DNA of 6,802 bases from Gammaproteobacteria bacterium (GTDB taxonomy: Bacteria > Pseudomonadota > Gammaproteobacteria > JAPPPA01), in assembly GCA_028817755.1 (NCBI GenBank), contig JAPPPA010000126.1:1-6802 (forward strand). The letters run 5' to 3'. Below the pieces are notes generated by a model. It was not told the DNA's origin and ran no database searches. It saw only the letters and a program-made list of their open reading frames with translations. Positions 1-6,315 of this stretch are shown here, piece by piece (the first letter of the stretch is position 1; each line of letters starts with the position of its first letter). A program made the translations under genes and the position numbers.

Positions 1-587
1 GCCATATAGTGTGCGTTAGGTAACTGCGCTTGTTGCCAACGCTGAAAAATAGCTTTGGCGTAGGCTTCCGCACTCTGCGTTGTTGCGGCTTCAACTTTAA
101 TGTCTAAATAGACGGCGAGAGTAGGGGCTGTTTCTAGTAACGCGAGCAGCTCATCAAAGCCTAAAATGCTTTCGGCTTTGGTGGAGGCATTGGGAAACTC
201 GGGGTCGATAATGCCGCCACATAAATAGTCTTCACTGAGTTTGTGGAAGGGAATATCGCGAATCAGCTGGTGGCCGACGGGGCTTCCGTCTTTCTTAGTG
301 CAGAGTGTTTTATGCACCCATGGGTCATGCGACAGCACCGGCACATGGTCTTGGGTTAAAACAATATCGAGCTCAATGCCGTGAATGCGTTTCTTTAACG
401 AGCCTTGGCTGAATGCCTTGATAGTTTGTTCAACGGCGTTACGGCTGTTTTGATGCCATAAGCCGGATGAAGCGCGATGCGCGATAATTAGTGATTGGCT
501 ATTTTCGCTGTCGCCGTTGGTAGGCAGTAGGTTGCAGGCGCTTGTGAGTAACGCGGAGCAAATTAGAAGTAGTCGAAACAACGGCAT
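1..587 (-). CDS. Glycerophosphodiester phosphodiesterase-like lipoprotein, N-terminal part (3' end outside window)
   Basis: The minus strand reads 195 open codons from ATG at 587-585 to the window edge. Residues 3-17 form a hydrophobic signal peptide ending in LTSAC, so Cys18 is a likely lipidation site; Asn at +2 would suit the outer membrane. The GDPD catalytic pattern follows: H37-R38 (AHRASS), E72 and D74 (GIELDI), H87 (LSHD) and the later LDIK strand at 161-164. Family members hydrolyse glycerophosphodiesters to an alcohol and glycerol-3-phosphate; here this would happen in the periplasm or at the outer membrane. The C-terminal part of the barrel is missing only because the window ends. 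The start is uncertain. An in-frame TAG lies just upstream at 593-591. A Shine-Dalgarno-like AGGTGA (592-587) overlaps the ATG and is better spaced for the TTG at 581-579, which would remove two residues and keep the signal peptide. The family call is firm; the substrate is unknown. Confidence 0.88.
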   Translation of the reverse strand, partial: MPLFRLLLICSALLTSACNLLPTNGDSENSQSLIIAHRASSGLWHQNSRNAVEQTIKAFSQGSLKKRIHGIELDIVLTQDHVPVLSHDPWVHKTLCTKKDGSPVGHQLIRDIPFHKLSEDYLCGGIIDPEFPNASTKAESILGFDELLALLETAPTLAVYLDIKVEAATTQSAEAYAKAIFQRWQQAQLPNAHYM

Positions 588-623
588 CACCTAGAGCGTG
601 GGTAAGCAAATAGTAGGTTAAGA

Positions 624-1190
624 ATGGCAGACTTTTCCAAGTGGATACACTACCAGCCGCAAGTTTGGCAGCCTTCTGAGGCGGATCAGCTGTTTGCTCT
701 GTTGCAGGACGAAACGCCGTGGCAACAGCCAGACATTAAGGTGTTTGGAAAAACGTATCCGGTGCCGCGATTAACAGCTTGGTATGCCGATGCGGGCTTG
801 CAGTATGAATATTCGGGGATTGCTCATCAGCCGTTGGCGTGGACGCCGGCTTTGCAAGCGATTAAGGCAAGGGTGGAGGGGCAGGTTGGCTGCGGTTTCA
901 ACTCCGTGTTGTTGAACTTGTACCGCGATGGTCGAGATTCAAATGGTTGGCATGCAGACAACGAACCGGAGCTGGATTCAACTTGCCCAATTGCTTCAGT
1001 CAGTTTGGGTGCGACGCGTCGGTTTCGTATGCGACTGGCTGGCGAGACGGAGCATGTGGATTTGGCGCACGGTTCTTTGCTAGTGATGCAAGCGGGCGCG
1101 CAGCAGCAAATGCAGCATTGTGTCCCTAAAACCGCGCGACCGGTTGGCCCAAGAATTAACCTGACTTTTCGGGTGGTTCATCGTCAGTAA
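624..1190 (+). CDS. AlkB-family 2-oxoglutarate/Fe(II) dioxygenase, probable alkylated nucleic-acid demethylase
   Basis: This 188-residue protein has the complete AlkB core. The iron ligands are H110 and D112 (GWHADNEPEL) and H165 (QHCVPK). The 2-oxoglutarate and substrate-side motif RINLTFR gives R177, N179 and R183. PRLTAWYAD (49-56), NSVLLNLYRDG (93-103) and SLGATRRFRMR (127-137) are typical of the ALKBH2/3-like branch rather than E. coli AlkB itself. Family enzymes oxidatively remove methyl groups from lesions such as 1-methyladenine and 3-methylcytosine in DNA or RNA, in the cytoplasm. The ATG at 624 is the first Met codon of the frame; a modest TAGG (614-617) lies 6 bases before it. The gene is divergent from the phosphodiesterase gene, with 36 bases between starts. 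No Ada-type operator or adaptive-response partner is visible, so regulation is unknown. It ends 172 bases before carA. Family call is strong; the exact substrate is inferred. Confidence 0.93.
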   Translation: MADFSKWIHYQPQVWQPSEADQLFALLQDETPWQQPDIKVFGKTYPVPRLTAWYADAGLQYEYSGIAHQPLAWTPALQAIKARVEGQVGCGFNSVLLNLYRDGRDSNGWHADNEPELDSTCPIASVSLGATRRFRMRLAGETEHVDLAHGSLLVMQAGAQQQMQHCVPKTARPVGPRINLTFRVVHRQ

Positions 1191-1205
1191 ATGTGGTTTT
1201 GGGCA

Positions 1206-1234
1206 TGGACAGAATGGCTCCATGAGCGTAAAAT
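1206..1234 (+). promoter_or_regulatory. Predicted sigma70-type promoter for carA
   Basis: TGGACA at 1206-1211 and TAAAAT at 1229-1234 each match the sigma70 consensus at five of six positions, with the ideal 17-base spacer. The predicted start is A1241 or G1242. This is the best promoter-like pair I found between the alkB-like stop and carA, and it gives a leader of about 120 bases. It is a prediction by eye; no transcript data support it. Confidence 0.62.
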
Positions 1235-1240
1235 CCCGCC

Positions 1241-1277
1241 AGTTTTGCGTGTGGTCAAGCTAACACTTGGGGCACGC
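1241..1277 (+). promoter_or_regulatory. carA leader: U-rich initial transcript and first hairpin
   Basis: The predicted transcript begins A/GUUUUGC. A hairpin follows: 1247-1252 pairs with 1272-1277 (GCGUGU with GCACGC, one G-U), then after a small internal loop 1255-1259 pairs with 1266-1270 (UCAAG with CUUGG, one U-G) around the loop CUAACA. The short U run at the start resembles the initially transcribed region of E. coli carAB P1 (GUUUGC as I recall), where UTP-dependent slippage lowers expression. The pairing is seen in the sequence; the regulatory role is inferred. Confidence 0.4.
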
Positions 1278-1285
1278 TAACCAAT

Positions 1286-1332
1286 ACAGCCAGCATCCCT
1301 CGTCTTAATGACCTTTCGGACTGGCTGTTTTT
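1286..1332 (+). terminator. Terminator-like hairpin in the carA leader (candidate attenuator)
   Basis: ACAGCCAG (1286-1293) pairs perfectly with CTGGCTGT (1321-1328). After a 2-base CA bulge, TCC (1296-1298) pairs with GGA (1318-1320), so the helix reaches 11 base pairs around a 19-base loop. A T run covers 1328-1332. The hairpin lies downstream of the predicted promoter and 30 bases before the carA start, so it would act on carA transcripts as an attenuator. The alternative is that it simply ends the alkB-like transcript; that would require a carA promoter inside or overlapping the hairpin, and I see none. The large loop and short T run make it weaker than the carB terminator. Confidence 0.55.
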
Positions 1333-1353
1333 GTATCTAAAGCCCTCGATTCT

Positions 1354-1357
1354 GGAG
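1354..1357 (+). promoter_or_regulatory. Ribosome binding site of carA, supporting a GTG start
   Basis: GGAG lies 5 bases before the GTG at 1363. No ATG in this frame precedes the conserved CarA N-terminus, so this site is what fixes the non-ATG start. Confidence 0.75.
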
Positions 1358-1362
1358 TTTGT

Positions 1363-2496
1363 GTGTCTACAGCCGCACCTCAACCAGCGCTGCTGGTTCT
1401 CGAAGATGGCAGTGTGTTTCACGGCACTGCAATTGGCGCTACCGGTTCTACGGTAGGTGAAGTCGTTTTTAATACTGCCTTAACCGGTTATCAAGAGATT
1501 CTGACAGACCCGTCTTATAGTCGTCAGATTGTGACTCTTACTTATCCTCATATTGGCAATGTGGGTGTAAACGCTGAAGACGCGGAGTCTGATGCGGTGC
1601 ACTCAGCAGGTTTGATCATTCGTGAGCTGCCGCCAGTAATGAGTAACTTCCGCGCGGAAGAAACCCTGCAAAATTACCTAGAGCGCAATAATGTTGTGGC
1701 GATTGCGGATATCGACACCCGCCGCCTCACACGTATCTTGCGTGAGAAGGGCGCGCAGGCTGGCTGCATTATGGCCGGCAATGTCGACGAAGCCGCTGCG
1801 CTAGAGCAAGCCAAAGCTTTTGGCGGCCTAGCGGGTATGGACTTAGCTAAAGAAGTCACCACCAGCGAAACTTACGAGTGGAAAGAAACTACTTGGGAGT
1901 TGGGTGTTGGTCATACAGAGCCTAGCAACGGTAAATTTAAAGTTGTGGCTTATGACTTCGGTGTGAAACGCAATATTCTACGTCTATTGGTTGATCGTGG
2001 CTGTGAATTGACCGTAGTGCCTGCGCAAACTCCGGCTAGCGAAGTGCTGGCGATGAATCCAGGTGGCGTATTCCTATCTAATGGTCCTGGTGATCCAGAG
2101 CCATGCGATTACGCGATTGAGGCAATTAAAGAAATTCTGGCGGCTGGCGTGCCTACCTTCGGTATCTGCCTAGGTCACCAGTTGCTATCTCTGGCGAGCG
2201 GCGCGAAAACACTGAAGATGAAGTTTGGCCACCACGGTGCTAACCACCCGGTTCAAGACCTCGACAGCAAAGTGGTTGCTATCACCTCGCAAAACCACGG
2301 TTTTGCGGTAGATGAAGATAGCTTGCCAAGCACGCTGCGAGCGACTCACAAATCGCTATTCGACGGCTCGCTGCAAGGTGTAGAGCGTACTGACACGCCA
2401 GCCTTCAGCTTCCAAGGTCACCCGGAGGCGTCTCCGGGCCCGCACGATATTCAATACCTATTCGATAAGTTCGTCTCTCTAATGGAGGCGAAATAG
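1363..2496 (+). CDS. carA: Carbamoyl-phosphate synthase small (glutaminase) subunit CarA
   Basis: CarA hydrolyses glutamine and passes the ammonia through a tunnel to CarB. The product has 377 residues against 382 in E. coli. The N-terminal CarA-specific domain covers about residues 8-150 (LLVLEDGSVFHG, FNTALTGYQEILTDPSY). A class I glutamine amidotransferase domain covers about 190-375. Its nucleophile is C269 in GICLGHQ, and H353 and E355 in QGHPEASPGP complete the triad, at the same numbers as in E. coli. The oxyanion region FLSNGPGDP is at 237-245. The start is GTG at 1363, with GGAG 5 bases upstream. The gene is followed 2 bases later by carB, so the two should be cotranscribed and translated in step. 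A promoter and a hairpin-rich leader precede it, suggesting pyrimidine-linked control; I see no clear ArgR box. Function is essentially certain. Confidence 0.99.
   Translation: MSTAAPQPALLVLEDGSVFHGTAIGATGSTVGEVVFNTALTGYQEILTDPSYSRQIVTLTYPHIGNVGVNAEDAESDAVHSAGLIIRELPPVMSNFRAEETLQNYLERNNVVAIADIDTRRLTRILREKGAQAGCIMAGNVDEAAALEQAKAFGGLAGMDLAKEVTTSETYEWKETTWELGVGHTEPSNGKFKVVAYDFGVKRNILRLLVDRGCELTVVPAQTPASEVLAMNPGGVFLSNGPGDPEPCDYAIEAIKEILAAGVPTFGICLGHQLLSLASGAKTLKMKFGHHGANHPVQDLDSKVVAITSQNHGFAVDEDSLPSTLRATHKSLFDGSLQGVERTDTPAFSFQGHPEASPGPHDIQYLFDKFVSLMEAK
2484..2488 (+). promoter_or_regulatory. Ribosome binding site of carB inside the carA 3' end
   Basis: GGAGG within the last codons of carA lies 10 bases before the carB ATG at 2499. 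Its position inside the upstream gene favours translational coupling of the two subunits. Confidence 0.75.
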
Positions 2497-2498
2497 TC

Positions 2499-5400
2499 AT
2501 GCCAAAACGTAACGATATACAAAGCATTTTGATTCTTGGCGCTGGCCCGATTGTGATCGGCCAGGCCTGTGAGTTTGACTACTCTGGTGCGCAAGCCTGT
2601 AAAGCGCTGCGTGAAGAGGGTTTCAAAGTTATTTTGGTGAACTCCAACCCAGCAACGATTATGACCGACCCCGATATGGCGGATTCGGTTTACATCGAGC
2701 CGGTTGAGTGGACTACCGTGGCGCGCATTATTGAAAAAGAGCGCCCAGATGCCTTGCTGCCAACCATGGGCGGCCAAACCGCATTGAACTGCGCCTTAGA
2801 TCTTGATCGCGAAGGCGTACTTGAGAAGTTCGACGTTGAAATGATCGGCGCGACTCAGGATGCCATCGACATGGCGGAAGACCGTGAGCGTTTCCGTGAA
2901 GCCATGGACGATATCGGTCTAGGTTCAGCGAAATCATTTGCTGTGCATGACATGGACGAAGCTTGGAAAGCCCAAGCTGAACTGGGTTATCCCGTCATTA
3001 TTCGTCCGTCATTCACTATGGGTGGTACCGGTGGCGGTATTGCCTATAACAAAGACGAATTTGAAGAAATTGTTGCCCGTGGTTTGGACTTGTCGCCAAC
3101 CACCGAGGTACTGCTCGAAGAATCTCTACTCGGCTGGAAAGAATACGAGATGGAAGTGGTACGCGACAAAAACGATAACTGCATTATCGTTTGCGCCATT
3201 GAAAACCTTGACCCAATGGGTGTGCACACCGGTGATTCGATCACCGTAGCGCCAGCACAAACCCTAACCGACAAGGAATACCAAATTATGCGTAACGCCA
3301 GCTTGGCGGTACTGCGTAAGATTGGTGTAGAAACGGGCGGCTCAAACGTACAGTTCTCGGTTGATCCAGACACCGGTCGTTTGATCGTGATTGAGATGAA
3401 CCCGCGTGTATCGCGTTCATCGGCCTTGGCTTCTAAAGCCACTGGTTTCCCAATTGCGAAAGTGGCGGCTAAGTTGGCAGTGGGTTACACCTTAGACGAG
3501 CTGCAAAACGACATTACTGGCGGTGCTACACCGGCTTCATTTGAGCCAAGCATCGACTACGTCGTTACCAAAATTCCACGTTTTACCTTCGAGAAATTCC
3601 CAGAAGCCGACGAGCGCCTAACCACGCAGATGAAATCTGTGGGTGAGGTGATGGCGATGGGCCGAAATTTCCAAGAGTCACTGCAGAAAGCCCTGCGTGG
3701 TTTGGAGATCGGCATTGATGGTTTCTCTGAAGTATTGGAAAACCCAGAAGCTGACGATGCGATAGAGCGCATTAAAGAGCAGCTAGGCAAACCAAGTGCC
3801 GAGCGTTTGTTGTTTGTGGGTGAAGCCTTCCGTCACGGCCTAAGTGCCGAAGAAGTCTTCAATATCACCAAAATTGATCCTTGGTTCTTGGCTTACATCG
3901 AAGACATTCTGAAAGCCGAGAAAGAAATCCAAGCGCTAGGCGATGCCGCGTTAGAAGCGACTAATCTGCGCCGCTATAAGCGTATGGGTTACGCCGACCG
4001 TCGCATTGCGAGCTTGCTGGGCAAAACTGAAACTGAAGTTCGCACTACGCGTCGCGCCAATGGCGTACGCCCAGTTTACAAGCGTGTAGATACCTGTGCG
4101 GCTGAATTCTCAACCAGCACGGCTTATATGTACTCAAGCTATGACGAAGAGTGCGAGTCGCAGCCATCGGATCGTGAAAAAATCATGATCTTGGGTGGCG
4201 GTCCGAACCGTATTGGTCAGGGTATCGAGTTTGATTACTGCTGCGTACACGCGGCGCTGTCGCTACGCGAAGCCGGTTACGAAACCATTATGGTGAACTG
4301 TAACCCTGAAACCGTTTCGACTGACTATGACACTTCAGATCGTCTGTACTTTGAGCCGCTAACTGCGGAAGACGTACTAGAGATTGTTGAGACCGAGAAG
4401 CCAAAAGGCTTGATCGTGCAGTACGGTGGTCAAACACCGCTAAAACTGGCACGTGAGCTAGAAGCCGCTGGTGCACCAATTATTGGTACTAGCCCAGACG
4501 CGATTGACCATGCAGAAGATCGTGAGCGCTTCCAACAACTGGTTAATGATCTTGGCTTGTTGCAGCCGCCTAATGCTTTGGCGCGTAGCACCGAAGAAGC
4601 GGTGGAACTGGCCGAAGGCATTGGCTTCCCACTAGTGGTTCGTCCGTCTTACGTGTTGGGCGGCCGTGCGATGGAAATCGTGCACGATATTGCTGATCTA
4701 GAGCGTTATATGCGTGAAGCGGTGAGCGTGTCTAACGATGCGCCGGTATTGCTAGATCGTTTCCTAGATCAAGCCGTGGAAGTCGATATCGACTGCATCT
4801 GCGATGGTGACGAAGTCATTATCGGCGGTGTGATGGAGCACATCGAACAAGCCGGTGTTCACTCGGGTGATTCCGCTTGCTCAATTCCGCCTTACTCTTT
4901 GAGTGAGGAAATCGTTGAGCGCATGATCGAGCAAGTGAAGGCGATGGCAAAAGCACTGAAAGTGCGCGGTCTCATGAATACTCAGCTTGCGGTGCAAGGT
5001 GATGACATTTACGTGATTGAGGTGAACCCTCGTGCGTCACGTACTGTGCCTTATGTATCGAAAGCGACTAGCCGTCCGCTAGCCAAAATTGGTGCGCGCG
5101 TGATGGCCGGTGAAAGTTTGGCGCAACAAGGTGTTACCGGCATGGCTGTGCCTGGCCACTTCTGTGTGAAAGAGTCGGTATTCCCATTCGCCAAATTCCA
5201 AGGCGTGGATCCGATTCTTGGGCCTGAAATGAAGTCCACCGGTGAAGTGATGGGCGTAGGCAAGACCTTTGCCGAGGCCTTTGCTAAGTCACAACTCGGT
5301 GCTTCTGTAACGTTGCCAACTGAAGGCAAAGCCTTCTTGTCTGTACGTGAGCCAGATAAAGCGGCCATGGTTGAGCTAGCGGCTCAGCTGCACGGCGCTG

Positions 5401-5726
5401 GTTTCTCGTTGATCGCGACTAAAGGTACTGCTGCGGCAGTACAAGCGGCCGGTATTGATTGCGAAGTGGTGAACAAGGTTCACGAAGGTCGTCCGCATAT
5501 TGTGGATGCGATTGTGAACGGTGATATTTCACTGATCGTAAACACCACCGAAGGTCGCAAGTCGATTGGCGAGTCAATGACGATTCGTCGCAGTGCGCTA
5601 CAGCAGAAAGTGACTTACTACACCACGTTAGCGGGTGGTAAGGCTGCGGTTGCTGCGCTTGAATGCTTGGATTCTCCAGTAGTGACGAATCTAGCGGAAT
5701 TGCACGCAGACGCTTACACGCGCTAA
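2499..5726 (+). CDS. carB: Carbamoyl-phosphate synthase large subunit CarB
   Basis: CarB makes carbamoyl phosphate from bicarbonate, ammonia supplied by CarA, and two ATP, feeding pyrimidine and arginine synthesis. It has 1075 residues (E. coli 1073). By analogy the domains are: carboxyphosphate ATP-grasp about 1-401, oligomerisation 402-553, carbamate-kinase ATP-grasp 554-933, and an MGS-like allosteric domain 934-1075. The two ATP-grasp halves are visibly duplicated (ILGAGPIVIGQ at 12-22, ILGGGPNRIGQG at 564-575). Active-site residues R129, R169, E215, N283, Q285, E299, N301 and R675, R715, Q829, E841, N843 are present at E. coli numbering. So are the UMP/IMP residues K954, T974, T977, K993 and the ornithine residues E783, D791, E892, T1042. 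Inhibition by UMP and activation by ornithine are therefore expected. The gene is intact, and no extra ORF separates it from carA, unlike what I recall for P. aeruginosa. An intrinsic terminator follows 25 bases after the stop. Confidence 0.99.
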   Translation: MPKRNDIQSILILGAGPIVIGQACEFDYSGAQACKALREEGFKVILVNSNPATIMTDPDMADSVYIEPVEWTTVARIIEKERPDALLPTMGGQTALNCALDLDREGVLEKFDVEMIGATQDAIDMAEDRERFREAMDDIGLGSAKSFAVHDMDEAWKAQAELGYPVIIRPSFTMGGTGGGIAYNKDEFEEIVARGLDLSPTTEVLLEESLLGWKEYEMEVVRDKNDNCIIVCAIENLDPMGVHTGDSITVAPAQTLTDKEYQIMRNASLAVLRKIGVETGGSNVQFSVDPDTGRLIVIEMNPRVSRSSALASKATGFPIAKVAAKLAVGYTLDELQNDITGGATPASFEPSIDYVVTKIPRFTFEKFPEADERLTTQMKSVGEVMAMGRNFQESLQKALRGLEIGIDGFSEVLENPEADDAIERIKEQLGKPSAERLLFVGEAFRHGLSAEEVFNITKIDPWFLAYIEDILKAEKEIQALGDAALEATNLRRYKRMGYADRRIASLLGKTETEVRTTRRANGVRPVYKRVDTCAAEFSTSTAYMYSSYDEECESQPSDREKIMILGGGPNRIGQGIEFDYCCVHAALSLREAGYETIMVNCNPETVSTDYDTSDRLYFEPLTAEDVLEIVETEKPKGLIVQYGGQTPLKLARELEAAGAPIIGTSPDAIDHAEDRERFQQLVNDLGLLQPPNALARSTEEAVELAEGIGFPLVVRPSYVLGGRAMEIVHDIADLERYMREAVSVSNDAPVLLDRFLDQAVEVDIDCICDGDEVIIGGVMEHIEQAGVHSGDSACSIPPYSLSEEIVERMIEQVKAMAKALKVRGLMNTQLAVQGDDIYVIEVNPRASRTVPYVSKATSRPLAKIGARVMAGESLAQQGVTGMAVPGHFCVKESVFPFAKFQGVDPILGPEMKSTGEVMGVGKTFAEAFAKSQLGASVTLPTEGKAFLSVREPDKAAMVELAAQLHGAGFSLIATKGTAAAVQAAGIDCEVVNKVHEGRPHIVDAIVNGDISLIVNTTEGRKSIGESMTIRRSALQQKVTYYTTLAGGKAAVAALECLDSPVVTNLAELHADAYTR

Positions 5727-5751
5727 CCTACGTTTAAACCAAATAACTGAC

Positions 5752-5788
5752 GCAGCACGGTGGAGGATTCCACCGTGGCTGCTTTTTT
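5752..5788 (+). terminator. Strong intrinsic terminator after carB
   Basis: GCAGC (5752-5756) pairs with GCTGC (5778-5782), and ACGGTGGA (5757-5764) pairs with TCCACCGT (5769-5776). This makes a 13-base-pair stem with a single bulged G (5777) and a GGAT tetraloop, followed directly by six Ts (5783-5788). It should end most carAB transcripts before greA. There is no A run before the stem, so it should not work on the minus strand. Confidence 0.92.
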
Positions 5789-5810
5789 GTCTTTAAGAAT
5801 TATTGAGATT

Positions 5811-5814
5811 GGGG
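5811..5814 (+). promoter_or_regulatory. Ribosome binding site choosing the greA ATG at 5821
   Basis: GGGG, 6 bases before the ATG at 5821, is the best purine-rich site here. An in-frame TTG at 5803 would add six residues (MRLGIE) that GreA proteins normally lack, and it has no comparable site before it. Confidence 0.65.
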
Positions 5815-5820
5815 ATTGAG

Positions 5821-6300
5821 ATGGATCGTGTACCTATGACGATCGCGGGTGCTGAAGCACTCAGAGCAGAACTAGAGCAATTGAAAACCGTGGATCGCCC
5901 ACGTGTGATTGACGACATTGCGGAAGCGCGTGAGCACGGCGACCTAAAAGAAAACGCCGAATACCACGCTGCCCGTGAAGAGCAGGGCTTTATTGAGGGC
6001 CGTATTCAAGAGATTGAAGGCAAGATTGCTGCTGCTGAAATTATTGATATCAGCAAAATGCCAAATAACGGCAAAGTGATCTTTGGCACCACCGTCGTGA
6101 TTGAAGATTTGGACTCGGGCGACGAGCAGGTGTGGACGATTGTGGGCGACGATGAGTCTGACCTTGAGCAGCGTAAGATTTCTTACAATTCGCCAATTGC
6201 TCGTGGCTTGATTGGCCGCTCTGAAGGCGATGAGGTCACCATTACCACCCCTGGTGGTGACAGTGATTATGAAATCGTTGAGGTGCGCTACGGCGCTTAA
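5821..6300 (+). CDS. greA: Transcription elongation factor GreA
   Basis: GreA enters the secondary channel of RNA polymerase and stimulates cleavage of backtracked transcripts, freeing stalled complexes. From the ATG at 5821 the protein has 159 residues, against 158 in E. coli. The N-terminal coiled coil spans about residues 8-76. Its acidic tip carries D41 and E44 in the signature EAREHGDLKENAEYHAAREE. The C-terminal FKBP-like domain follows, with MPNNGKVIFG and the family signature SPIARGLIG. The start is chosen from the GGGG ribosome site and the family length; the frame remains open to a TTG at 5803. The gene lies 94 bases after carB, as in pseudomonads, but behind a strong terminator. 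I see no convincing promoter in the 32 bases between terminator and start, so expression may rely on readthrough or on a promoter within carB. The DUF4149 gene follows after 15 bases and is likely cotranscribed. Confidence 0.98.
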   Translation: MDRVPMTIAGAEALRAELEQLKTVDRPRVIDDIAEAREHGDLKENAEYHAAREEQGFIEGRIQEIEGKIAAAEIIDISKMPNNGKVIFGTTVVIEDLDSGDEQVWTIVGDDESDLEQRKISYNSPIARGLIGRSEGDEVTITTPGGDSDYEIVEVRYGA

Positions 6301-6315
6301 CGAAGTTCTGAGTTG

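Noticed and set aside
588..623. Divergent promoters between the GDPD and AlkB-like genes
   Set aside because: The gap is 36 bases and I found no -35/-10 pair on either strand close enough to consensus; any promoters would overlap the coding regions.
1222..1263. 13-codon ORF (MSVKSRQFCVWSS) as a carA leader peptide
   Set aside because: Its ATG lies upstream of the predicted transcript start and no Shine-Dalgarno sequence precedes it.
1191..1280. 29-codon Trp-rich ORF starting immediately after the alkB-like stop, in the same frame
   Set aside because: It has no ribosome site, it overlaps the predicted carA promoter and leader, and it resembles no family I know; most likely chance.
3044..3442. 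132-codon minus-strand ORF inside carB
   Set aside because: It is antisense to a fully conserved carB coding region and has low-complexity Ser-rich content, typical of a shadow frame. The other reverse or shifted ORFs inside carA, carB and the alkB-like gene were dropped for the same reason.
5803..5820. TTG at 5803 as the greA start
   Set aside because: It adds six residues absent from the family and lacks a good ribosome site; the ATG at 5821 has GGGG at 6-base spacing and gives the usual length.
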